Positions 1 through 5,235 of a DNA stretch of 6,580 nt are shown piece by piece. The position numbers were made by a program, and so were the translations under genes. Each line of letters opens with the position of its first letter. Within the stretch, counting starts at the first letter, position 1. This DNA is from an uncultured Planctomycetaceae bacterium (GTDB lineage Bacteria; Planctomycetota; Planctomycetia; Planctomycetales; Planctomycetaceae), in assembly GCA_903823545.1 (NCBI GenBank), contig CAIJTL010000425.1:1-6580 (forward strand), given 5' to 3'. The notes under the pieces are model-generated. The model ran no database searches, was not told where the DNA came from, and was given only the letters and a program-made list of their open reading frames with translations.

Positions 1-428
1 AAGCGATCGAGCAACAATTTGAACTCGAAAGAATTGGGGATCGTCGGATTGTGCTTCGCGACATGAGTCGCATCCGGAGCACAGACACCTGACTTCGAAA
101 GCAATTCCAGCGCAACACCACGGACCACAATCCGGTTGTCGCGAATGTTGGCAATCCCGTCGAAGTACGGCAGACCAACACTCGTGATGATGCCGCCTGC
201 AAACGGCGCCTTTTCCACGAGAAGCACTTTGGCTCCACGACGAGCGGCGGCCAATGCAGCGGCGCTTCCCGCACAGCCTCCACCGCACACGAGCACATCG
301 GTCGTCAGAGTCCGTCGCGATCGCGGTGCACTCGGGCCGTCAGCGACCGCAGTTGATATTGTCGAAGCCGCAGCAACCGTCGCGGTGGCGCGAATGAATC
401 GTCGACGAGTTTGAGAAATATCAGCCAT
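1..428 (-). CDS. FAD-dependent oxidoreductase, Tat-exported, N-terminal part (gene continues past left edge)
   Basis: This frame is open from an ATG at 428 down to the window edge, giving 142 residues of a longer protein. Residues 7-13 (TRRRFIR) fit the twin-arginine export consensus and are followed by an Ala/Thr/Val-rich segment to about residue 29, so the protein is probably folded with its cofactor and exported to the periplasm or paryphoplasm. Residues 45-72 form a Rossmann dinucleotide-binding start: VLVCGGGCAG with Gly49, Gly51 and Gly54 as GxGxxG, and Glu72 in the position that binds the adenosine ribose. A GG and a TSVGLP segment (79-87) resemble the FAD_oxidored family (PF12831-type); the substrate cannot be told from this part. 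The start is backed by GGAG seven nt upstream. The secreted hydrolase gene lies 101 nt upstream on the same strand, so co-transcription is likely. The family call is from motif recognition and the catalytic half is not visible. Confidence 0.8.
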   Translation of the reverse strand, partial: MADISQTRRRFIRATATVAAASTISTAVADGPSAPRSRRTLTTDVLVCGGGCAGSAAALAAARRGAKVLLVEKAPFAGGIITSVGLPYFDGIANIRDNRIVVRGVALELLSKSGVCAPDATHVAKHNPTIPNSFEFKLLLDR

Positions 429-487
429 GAGATTGCTCCAACACACTGAGCGGCCACTGGTCGCATCGCTCGAACATGAACCGAATC

Positions 488-524
488 CCTCGAAGCACTC
501 GCCCTCGCTGGCGCTTCGGGTTAT
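488..524. repeat. Intercistronic repeat-like hairpin containing CCCGAAGCGCCAGCGAGGG on the minus strand
   Basis: Right after the hydrolase stop codon the minus strand reads AACCCGAAGCGCCAGCGAGGG (502-522). I recognise this from memory as a short sequence recurring in intergenic regions of planctomycete genomes; that is recollection, not a search. Here it folds back on the adjacent bases: CGAAGC (491-496) pairs with GCTTCG (513-518), with an inner GCC/GGC. No U-run follows in either direction, so it is not a standard intrinsic terminator. It could be a dispersed repeat, an mRNA processing or stability hairpin between the two genes, or both. Confidence 0.45.
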
Positions 525-529
525 TGACG

Positions 530-1657
530 CTACAGATGCTTGGCGACGAAGTCCCAGGCGGTGGGGTCGTGGAATTCGTGGCCGCCTTCGAAGATCACGT
601 GCTGGAAGCGGTCTGACAGTTTCAGTTTCGACCAGTACTCGGCAGAGATCAGAGCTTGGGGTTTACCGGCGTCGCGGTGGTCGACTCCGTCTTTGCTGCC
701 GGCTTGGATTTGCAAGGCTCTGGGACAGATCAGCGCGACGAGGTCCGAGTCTCGGAACAGCGTGAAGCGGTCTTTGAATTTGAAGTCGCTGGGGACGGTC
801 AGTTCGTCTCGCTCGTATCGACCTTCTTGGACGCCGTAGTAACAACTACAGACCGAAACCTTGATCCGCGTATCCATCGCCGGAGTCACCAACGCGTAGT
901 AGCCGCCGTAAGACAAGCCGACCATGCCCACTCGCGAGGCGTCGACTTCGGGGCGCTGCAAGATCACGTCGAGGCTGCGAGTGATCTTGGCGATCTCAAC
1001 GGCAGTCAGGCTCGTGCCGACCAATCGCAGTCGCTCGTCCGTGCGATTGCGAACGTCCTTCGGGAAACCTTCTGCCGAGAAGAGATGCTGCGGAGCAAAG
1101 ACGACGTAGCCTCGCTTCACGCCGCCGCGAACCATGTCGTGATAGTTCGCGCCGCCCTTGAACAACGCGACTTCTGGCGAGCCACCACCGCCGTGCATCG
1201 AGATCACCAGCGGGGCTTTCGCTCCGGCCTTCAGCGACTTCGGAACGATGTAGATCCCTTCGGCGTGAACTCCGGGCAGCACGGGAATCATCGCGCGGTA
1301 GTACGTGCCGATGTCGTCTTCTCCGATTTGTTTAAACGTTGCGCCGCTCTGAGCGACGCTGCCTGGTGGCGGATAACCGATGCTGTCCGCGAAGGCTTTG
1401 CGATAACCCTGAGCAGACTTCTCAAACGCTGCTGGCGACGAGTAATCCGCCGAGAGCGTCTTCTCTAATCGAGTGCGGTCGTTCTTCTGCGCGATGATGT
1501 AGGCATCGAGTTCTTTGGCTTGCTCGGCTCGCAACGGGTTCGAGTTTGCGACGTCGTCCTCGAAGTACTTAGGGGCGGGCTTGTCTTGAGCATGAGCGTC
1601 TGCCATGCAAACCAAGCTCAGTGACAAAACGAGAATCAAATGCGAAAGTCGGATCAT
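530..1657 (-). CDS. Secreted alpha/beta hydrolase (esterase / prolyl-oligopeptidase-like)
   Basis: A 375-residue protein. Residues 1-24 form a Sec signal peptide: Arg3, a hydrophobic core LILVLSLSLV, and an AHA-Q cleavage site near residues 21-24. A helical segment of about 90 residues (to roughly 115) precedes the hydrolase fold. The fold shows a HGGGG oxyanion-hole motif at 155-159, the nucleophile elbow GLSYGG at 247-252 with Ser249, a likely catalytic Asp323 in GSKDG, and His360 in EGGHEF. The triad is therefore complete and the enzyme is probably active as an exported ester hydrolase, perhaps acting on acylated carbohydrates; the substrate is inference only. The nucleophile is Ser, not the Cys typical of dienelactone hydrolases. 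A weak AAGGA lies 11 nt before the ATG. It heads a probable unit with the FAD oxidoreductase downstream, and both products carry export signals. The ABM protein gene diverges upstream. Confidence 0.85.
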   Translation of the reverse strand: MIRLSHLILVLSLSLVCMADAHAQDKPAPKYFEDDVANSNPLRAEQAKELDAYIIAQKNDRTRLEKTLSADYSSPAAFEKSAQGYRKAFADSIGYPPPGSVAQSGATFKQIGEDDIGTYYRAMIPVLPGVHAEGIYIVPKSLKAGAKAPLVISMHGGGGSPEVALFKGGANYHDMVRGGVKRGYVVFAPQHLFSAEGFPKDVRNRTDERLRLVGTSLTAVEIAKITRSLDVILQRPEVDASRVGMVGLSYGGYYALVTPAMDTRIKVSVCSCYYGVQEGRYERDELTVPSDFKFKDRFTLFRDSDLVALICPRALQIQAGSKDGVDHRDAGKPQALISAEYWSKLKLSDRFQHVIFEGGHEFHDPTAWDFVAKHL

Positions 1658-1682
1658 GGTTGTGAAAGTCCTTGTGATTCAG

Positions 1683-1698
1683 CAGTCTCACGAGACTG
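1683..1698. other. Small inverted repeat upstream of the hydrolase start
   Basis: CAGTCT (1683-1688) and AGACTG (1693-1698) form a perfect 6-bp stem with a 4-nt loop, 26-41 nt upstream of the hydrolase ATG, inside the 264-nt divergent spacer 1658-1921. It could be a 5' UTR hairpin or a half-site-type operator. The rest of the spacer shows no promoter that I can defend in either direction. Confidence 0.3.
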
Positions 1699-1909
1699 AC
1701 TGATGAGCGGAGCAGGGGATCAATCCATCAAACGAACGTCGTTCATTGTTGTCGGAAGGCTCTCAAAACACGACTTCGACAGAGCGTGGCTTGAACGCTC
1801 AGAGGACAATTTCAAGCGGTTTCCGAGTGAACTCAACGTTGGCGATTGCCGAGTTGGTCGGAATTCATCACAACCACGAAATTGAACCTGTGCCTGAACC
1901 ATAAACTCT

Positions 1910-1913
1910 GGAG
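1910..1913 (+). promoter_or_regulatory. Ribosome binding site GGAG that decides a GTG start
   Basis: GGAG is followed by an 8-nt spacer and GTG at 1922. No ATG gives a better start, and translation from this GTG begins exactly at the first beta strand of the ABM fold, so GTG is the chosen start of the downstream gene. Confidence 0.7.
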
Positions 1914-1921
1914 TCCTCACC

Positions 1922-2230
1922 GTGATCTTTGTTATTGCCACAATCGACTTGAACCCCGGCACCCGCGAAAGTTTCTTGAAAGAGTTTCACGAGATCGTTC
2001 CGCTCGTTCATGCGGAAGCAGGCTGCATTGAATACGGGCCGACGATTGATTCAATCACTGACGTGCCGACTCAATTGCCGTTGCGAGCGGACACAGTCAC
2101 GGTCGTTGAAAAATGGGAGAGCCTTGATCATTTGAAGGCACACTCGGTGGCTCCGCACATGGCGGCATACCGTCCGAAAGTCAAAGACTTCGTCCGTTCG
2201 GTGACGCTGCAGATTTTGGAACCCGCATGA
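1922..2230 (+). CDS. Putative quinol monooxygenase, antibiotic biosynthesis monooxygenase (ABM) family
   Basis: A 102-residue single-domain protein of the dimeric alpha/beta ABM fold, the size of YgiN (about 104 aa). The family order is visible: an opening strand (MIFVIATIDL), a helix after PGTRESF, the signature AEAGCIEY at 31-38, a strand ending EKW at 63-65, the helix DHLKAH (69-74), then PHMAAY at 78-83 and a last strand. Conserved His74 and His79 lie where family members line the small-molecule pocket. Members are cofactor-independent oxygenases acting on quinols or polyketide-like aromatics, or act in stress responses to such compounds; the substrate here is unknown. It is cytoplasmic, with no signal peptide. 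It is transcribed away from the hydrolase gene and converges with the sigma factor gene, ending near their shared terminator. The family is clear, the exact role is not. Confidence 0.85.
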   Translation: MIFVIATIDLNPGTRESFLKEFHEIVPLVHAEAGCIEYGPTIDSITDVPTQLPLRADTVTVVEKWESLDHLKAHSVAPHMAAYRPKVKDFVRSVTLQILEPA

Positions 2231-2262
2231 AGCCGCTATGCAGGCGGCTCGATGGCCGAGCC
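2231..2262 (+). other. Two mutually exclusive hairpins just after the ABM stop codon
   Basis: AGCCGC (2231-2236) can pair with GCGGCT (2244-2249), while GGCTCG (2246-2251) can pair with CGAGCC (2257-2262). The two stems share bases 2246-2249, so only one can form at a time. They begin one base after the TGA of the ABM gene and precede the main terminator hairpin. They may protect the transcript 3' end or modulate termination; there is no U-run after either. Confidence 0.3.
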
Positions 2263-2268
2263 AAATGA

Positions 2269-2303
2269 AAACGCGGAATAGGTCAACGACCTACTCCGCG
2301 TTT
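2269..2303. terminator. Bidirectional intrinsic terminator between convergent genes
   Basis: A 16-bp stem (arms 2269-2284 and 2288-2303) with a 3-nt loop lies between the convergent ABM and sigma factor genes. On the plus strand the stem has one A-C mismatch (2278 versus 2294) and ends in only UUU. In the minus-strand transcript the same position is a G-U wobble, so the stem is fully paired and runs into UUUUCAUUU. The element therefore serves both genes but should end sigma-gene transcription (26 nt after its stop) more efficiently. Confidence 0.8.
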
Positions 2304-2329
2304 CGCGTTGTAGCTTTAAGATTCGGAAC

Positions 2330-3991
2330 TCAGATTCCAGGGATATCGAGCTTTTCGTCGGAAGCAATCTGTCGCAATTTTTTAAGTCCGCGAGCTTCAA
2401 GCTGCCGCGCACGTTCTTTGGTCACACCGAAGCGATGTCCGACCTCCTCCAACGTTTGTGGTTCCGCTCCAGGACGTAGACCAAAACGAAGCATGAGGAT
2501 TTCCCGCTCACGAGGCTCAAGACGCTCAAGAATTTTCATCAGAATTTCGTGCTGTGTTTTGTTCTCTCGTTCAACTTGGAATTGATTGGCTCTTTCGTCA
2601 GAAGAGAACTGGAAGACCTCTTCAGCCCCCGTCTTGAAGCGATCATGCAGCGTGTATTCTGCCGGTATTGAACGAGCAAAGTTCTTCATGATGGCCCATG
2701 AGGCGTACGTGGAAAACTTGTTGCCGCGACTGAAGTCAAACTTCTCAATCGCGCGGATCAACGACATGTTGCCGTCACTCACCATTTCGAAAAAGTTGGT
2801 GTTGGGCCGCATGTGCTTCTTGGCAATTGAAACCACGAGTCGCAGATTGCTGCGAATCAAAAAGTTTTTGACGGTCAAGCTATCTTGCATGAGGCGTTCG
2901 ATCTCTTGCATCACCGCCGCTTTGGGATGTTGCGGATCGAGCGTCTTCCGCAATCGCTCTGCTTTGAATTTGAGATAGTTCATTTTGCGGAAGTAGTAAC
3001 CTTCCTCTTCACGAGTCAGTAGTGGGAGCTGATAAAGACTTTCCAGATACGGTGGGAGCCCAGCGGGAGGGGCGTGCGATTCTTCAAGCTCACGCGGCGG
3101 GGCGTAGCAAAGAATGATTGCGTCAGCGTCGGCGAGTTGAAACGACTCGTGATCCATGAACTCGATCGGCTGACCGATCAACTGCAGTGCGCGCATCTCC
3201 GACAAGATTCGATAGATACTTGATCGTGTTCGGCGAAACCGAGTAACCAATTTTTCCATCGACATATTGAGCCGCGATAACCGAAAAATCTCCCGCCTCT
3301 CTTCATCAGTCAGCGGATTCGTCGCATTCGGGAAAACAGCGTTCTCGGGGTTCTGTTTGTCATACTGCTTCAGCGTGTAACGCACGGTTTCCGGAGCGCG
3401 GTCAAACTTCTTGGCCACTCTACGGACAACCTCTGTGGGTGTTCCGCCCCATTTTGCTAAGCGTCGCGCCCAACGAATGATGCTGAATCGCTCATTGTCG
3501 GTCAGTTGGCTAAAGCGACTTCCTCGTGCAACCTCTTCTCGATGACTCAGAACAAAACGGCGAAGCGATGATTCCAGAAAGCCAATCTGCTTTCGTCGAC
3601 CAACAATAAACCGTCTGGCGACCAACCCTCGTTGACGCCATCGCGTGACTGTTTTTGCCGAGACGTGATACCGGCTACTGACATCTTGCAACGAGAGAAC
3701 CGGCTCATTGACCATGTCGGTCGTCAGATTCATGCTGGCGGACAAGTCTTCAACAAAGCAATGAAGGTCATGGATTGCTTCATCGGCCGTCAGCATCAGA
3801 TTCGGATATCGATCCGGTCGATAGTTCGTCAACTGATAGCAAAGTTCGTCGTAACGACACGTCGAATCGGGAGCGATTTCTTCGATGAGATGCTCGGCAC
3901 GTTCGATCTGCTCTAGCCGGACCGCCGCCGGAGTAAACCGGACCTGTTGATCGGCAAGCTGTTTAAGTACGGGGTTCCTGTAGCGAGTCAT
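2330..3991 (-). CDS. Sigma-70 family RNA polymerase sigma factor with MerR-like and other HTH modules at the N-terminus, lacking domain 3
   Basis: A 553-residue cytoplasmic protein. Residues 1-95 are an uncharacterised helical region. Residues 97-147 form a MerR/excisionase-type helix-turn-helix (SLQDVSSRYHVSAKTVTRWR then RG). Residues 165-210 and 227-270 look like two further HTH units. Sigma region 1.2 is at about 315-338 (PLLTREEE), regions 2.1-2.4 at about 378-441 (NLRLVVSIAKKH, KFDFSRGNKFSTYASW), and regions 4.1-4.2 at about 484-541 (LEPREREILMLRFGL, then TLEEVG and VTKERARQLE). Only some 45 residues link regions 2.4 and 4.1, so the sigma-3 domain of RpoD is missing. In region 4.2, Lys525, Glu526 and Arg529 keep the -35-reading pattern of RpoD. 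In region 2.4 the RpoD residues WW, Q437 and T440 are replaced by Trp432-Ala433, Lys436 and Ala439, suggesting a different -10 preference. The start has AAGGAG 9 nt upstream. This is an alternative sigma factor, not the housekeeping one; its regulon is unknown. Confidence 0.88.
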   Translation of the reverse strand: MTRYRNPVLKQLADQQVRFTPAAVRLEQIERAEHLIEEIAPDSTCRYDELCYQLTNYRPDRYPNLMLTADEAIHDLHCFVEDLSASMNLTTDMVNEPVLSLQDVSSRYHVSAKTVTRWRQRGLVARRFIVGRRKQIGFLESSLRRFVLSHREEVARGSRFSQLTDNERFSIIRWARRLAKWGGTPTEVVRRVAKKFDRAPETVRYTLKQYDKQNPENAVFPNATNPLTDEERREIFRLSRLNMSMEKLVTRFRRTRSSIYRILSEMRALQLIGQPIEFMDHESFQLADADAIILCYAPPRELEESHAPPAGLPPYLESLYQLPLLTREEEGYYFRKMNYLKFKAERLRKTLDPQHPKAAVMQEIERLMQDSLTVKNFLIRSNLRLVVSIAKKHMRPNTNFFEMVSDGNMSLIRAIEKFDFSRGNKFSTYASWAIMKNFARSIPAEYTLHDRFKTGAEEVFQFSSDERANQFQVERENKTQHEILMKILERLEPREREILMLRFGLRPGAEPQTLEEVGHRFGVTKERARQLEARGLKKLRQIASDEKLDIPGI

Positions 3992-4019
3992 GATGGTGAT
4001 CTCCTTCCCCAGCCGCGTT

Positions 4020-4045
4020 CATAGTTACGCATTCTATGACGTAAC
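4020..4045. promoter_or_regulatory. Dyad operator candidate overlapping a -10-like element, upstream of the sigma factor gene
   Basis: GTTACG (4024-4029) and CGTAAC (4040-4045) are perfect inverted 6-mers separated by 10 nt. Read on the minus strand, the spacer holds TAGAAT (4036-4031), a 5-of-6 match to TATAAT, about 40 nt before the sigma gene ATG. A second inverted pair, CATAG (4020-4024) and CTATG (4034-4038), overlaps the first. No good -35 sits 17 nt upstream. The layout suggests a regulator covering the -10 region, possibly the sigma factor itself through its N-terminal HTH modules; that is inference. Confidence 0.4.
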
Positions 4046-4083
4046 GTGACTGAAAAAGTTCTGAAAGATTACCGTGAAGTTAT

Positions 4084-4108
4084 CGGTCAATTCAGAAATT
4101 ACTGACCG
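4084..4108. other. Inverted repeat spanning the stop codon of the CopD-like gene
   Basis: CGGTCA (4084-4089) and TGACCG (4103-4108) are inverted around the last codons and the stop of the membrane protein gene. On the minus-strand RNA, an inner UCAG/CUGA can extend the stem. There is no following U-run, so termination here is not expected and read-through into the sigma gene is possible. Confidence 0.3.
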
Positions 4109-4580
4109 TCTTTGATGCCTCAACCTTAACTACGGTTCCACGGACTTTCACAAATCCTGAAATCCCGACAATCACAGCCGACAACAAAACGATCAATCCC
4201 ATCCATTTCGCTCGCTGCTGACGCATCTTTTCAAACGTGGCCGAACGCCCTACCAAAGCCGACGCGATAAAGAAGATGGCAAACGCCAATAGGATCTTCG
4301 TCCCGATCAAGCCGTGATAAAGGCCGTCACCTTTATGCTTCGGCAATGCCTGCACGAAGTTGTAAAAACCACTCACAATAAACATTCCGATTCCTCCATG
4401 TACGACTCGTTTCCAGCGAGCGAGCAGTCGTTGCCGCAACTGGTCATGTTCCGCTTGCGATAGCTCCGCCGCTGCCGGCATGAGAACGAATCGCATAAAC
4501 ACAGTTCCGCCAACCATCACAATTGCTGTGGCGACATGGATGAAACGAGAGATGACATCAATCGCGAGAAGATCGTTCAT
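4092..4580 (-). CDS. Four-helix CopD-like integral membrane protein
   Basis: A 162-residue protein with four predicted transmembrane helices at about 12-34 (RFIHVATAIVMVGGTVFM), 57-79 (GIGMFIVSGFYNF), 89-110 (LIGTKILLAFAIFF) and 125-146 (GLIVLLSAVIVGISGF). His15 in helix 1, His61 at the start of helix 2 and His89 at the start of helix 3 match the histidine pattern of the copper-resistance CopD superfamily of small bacterial inner membrane proteins, which may bind metal or haem; no transport activity can be claimed. The frame stays open up to an ATG at 4733, but the extra 51 residues look non-coding (no family match, no Shine-Dalgarno), so the ATG at 4580 is preferred, with GGAG 12 nt upstream, a long spacing. 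The sigma factor gene follows 100 nt downstream on the same strand. Confidence 0.7.
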   Translation of the reverse strand: MNDLLAIDVISRFIHVATAIVMVGGTVFMRFVLMPAAAELSQAEHDQLRQRLLARWKRVVHGGIGMFIVSGFYNFVQALPKHKGDGLYHGLIGTKILLAFAIFFIASALVGRSATFEKMRQQRAKWMGLIVLLSAVIVGISGFVKVRGTVVKVEASKTVSNF

Positions 4581-4694
4581 TGTTGCTAAGCACTCCGAGA
4601 TGCGGTGATCAGGTTGAGTTACTGAGGTTCTTGTTGAAAAGTGACACGGGGGTGTTGGATCCTGCCCTAATTTTCTGCCCACAATCCAACTTTT

Positions 4695-4718
4695 GTTGTC
4701 GATAAGCTTGTCGAAAAC
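4695..4718. promoter_or_regulatory. Imperfect 24-bp palindrome upstream of the CopD-like gene
   Basis: A palindrome centred on AAGCTT (4704-4709), with two mismatched pairs over 24 bp, lies about 115 nt upstream of the chosen start of the CopD-like gene. The length and symmetry suit a dimeric repressor operator, but no promoter could be fixed next to it, so this is only a candidate. Confidence 0.3.
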
Positions 4719-4735
4719 GAAAAGCAACCACATTG

Positions 4736-4810
4736 AACCGCTGAAGACGCTATGAGCGCAGAGGTTTCATTCCTCGTCCGTCCTCCGCGATCTCAGCGTC
4801 CTCTGCGGTT
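4736..4810. repeat. 75-bp intergenic element with 16-nt imperfect inverted ends (CGCAGAGG type)
   Basis: The left end, AACCGCTGAAGACGCT (4736-4751), and the reverse complement of the right end, AACCGCAGAGGACGCT (4810-4795), agree at 14 of 16 bases. The interior has further CGCAGAGG and CCTCCGCG units. From memory, CCTCTGCGGTT-type sequences recur in intergenic regions of many bacteria, including planctomycetes; this was not searched. No reading frame is present. It may be a non-autonomous mobile repeat or a large hairpin. Confidence 0.55.
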
Positions 4811-4862
4811 AAAACTCTTTCGAGTTGGTGATCGCGAAGAAAACGAAGGTCACCAAAAAATG

Positions 4863-4894
4863 CAAGACCCGGCTCCTTGCGGAGCCGGGTCTTG
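4863..4894 (-). terminator. Strong intrinsic terminator, minus strand
   Basis: A perfect 14-bp GC-rich stem (arms 4863-4876 and 4881-4894) with a 4-nt loop. On the minus strand it is followed by GCAUUUUUU, the textbook U-run; on the plus strand no U-run follows. It lies 342 nt beyond the response regulator stop, which is too far to be an ordinary terminator of that gene and suggests that a separate transcript ends here. Confidence 0.85.
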
Positions 4895-5029
4895 GGAACT
4901 CATCGAAGGATCAAGGTGATTCTTCATCAGAGCCGCCACGAGCGGTAGCGACCGCTGAGGCTACTGACCAAGAGCAGCAAAGATTTGCCGGTCTTGGGTT
5001 GGGTGGCTGCCGAAACAGCCCGCCGGCTT

Positions 5030-5074
5030 TTAGGCGTAACCACCTCGTTGGCAACTAAGACTAACTGAATTCAA
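5030..5074 (-). CDS. Possible 14-residue peptide behind a very strong ribosome binding site
   Basis: A TTG at 5074 opens MNSVSLSCQRGGYA and stops at TAA (5032-5030). It sits 6 nt after GGAGG, near-ideal spacing, and the Shine-Dalgarno match extends over 12 nt. Such a peptide could be a leader or a free small protein. Against it: a TTG start, very short length, and low GC at third positions. The frame that begins at GTG 5043, or with upstream in-frame codons from ATT 5070, and ends at TGA 4927 (38 or 47 residues, basic with an SLLLLV core) has more coding-like third positions but poorer start signals. At most one is likely real. Confidence 0.25.
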   Translation of the reverse strand: MNSVSLSCQRGGYA

Positions 5075-5078
5075 GAAG

Positions 5079-5090
5079 CACCTCCTTTCT
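5079..5090 (-). promoter_or_regulatory. Extended Shine-Dalgarno sequence, 12 nt complementary to the 16S rRNA 3' tail
   Basis: The minus strand reads AGAAAGGAGGTG, complementary along its full length to CACCUCCUUUCU, the 3' end of 16S rRNA in many bacteria. The ordinary genes of this window have only 4-6 nt matches. Its position in a gene-free region is what draws attention to the short frames after it. Confidence 0.55.
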
Positions 5091-5162
5091 CGTGTTGAAC
5101 CAGGCTCGGTGCAACCGGCTTGCCAGAAGACTCCGGTCGGCGGTGAGCCAGATGTTGGTCCC

Positions 5163-5179
5163 TCGGGCTGCGAGCCCGA
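5163..5179. repeat. Perfect 7-bp hairpin downstream of the response regulator gene
   Basis: TCGGGCT (5163-5169) and AGCCCGA (5173-5179) form a stem with a 3-nt loop, 57 nt past the response regulator stop. No U-run follows on either strand, so it is a weak terminator at best. Its surrounding GGCTGCGAGCCCGA sequence has the character of a short dispersed intergenic repeat. Confidence 0.4.
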
Positions 5180-5235
5180 ACGATGAGGCGTATCCTGACA
5201 AAACTTTGACGTCCGGCAAGATGAATAATCGACGT

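Larger units (their letters stand above)
4863..5090 (-). ncRNA. Candidate structured small RNA or small-protein transcript ending in an intrinsic terminator
   Basis: On the minus strand this gene-free stretch reads, in order: a 12-nt ribosome-binding-like sequence (5090-5079), a 14-codon frame, a nested stem (GCCGG 5027-5023 with CCGGC 4991-4987, enclosing GGCTG 5020-5016 with CAGCC 5009-5005), a second hairpin (AGCGGT 4956-4951 with ACCGCT 4946-4941, extended by AGCC/GGCT at 4962-4959 and 4934-4931), then the 14-bp terminator. Three ordered stems ending in a U-run are what a regulatory RNA or translated leader looks like. No structural gene follows before the terminator, so a leader of a downstream gene is unlikely. 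I could not match it to a named RNA family, and no clear promoter was found. An overlapping 38- to 47-codon frame is an alternative reading. Confidence 0.4.

Noticed and set aside
656..1468. Plus-strand open frame of 270 codons
   Set aside because: It lies wholly antisense to the alpha/beta hydrolase, whose signal peptide and complete triad are clear; the translated frame shows no recognisable domain.
1882..1906. TTGAAC ... TAAACT considered as a promoter for the ABM gene
   Set aside because: The spacing is 14 nt, shorter than the usual 16-18, and both hexamers are weak matches.
1720..1962. Minus-strand frame of 80 codons in the divergent spacer
   Set aside because: It overlaps the start of the ABM gene, lacks any domain-like composition and has no ribosome binding site; read as a chance frame.
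2586..2978. Plus-strand frame of 130 codons inside the sigma factor gene
   Set aside because: Antisense shadow of sigma regions 2 and 4, whose protein-level conservation is plain on the minus strand.
4581..4733. N-terminal extension of the CopD-like protein to an ATG at 4733
   Set aside because: The extra 51 residues have no family resemblance and no Shine-Dalgarno; the transmembrane domain starts properly from the ATG at 4580.
5163..5179. Hairpin considered as the terminator of the response regulator gene
   Set aside because: The stem is good but no U-run follows on the minus strand, so it is listed only as a repeat-like hairpin.
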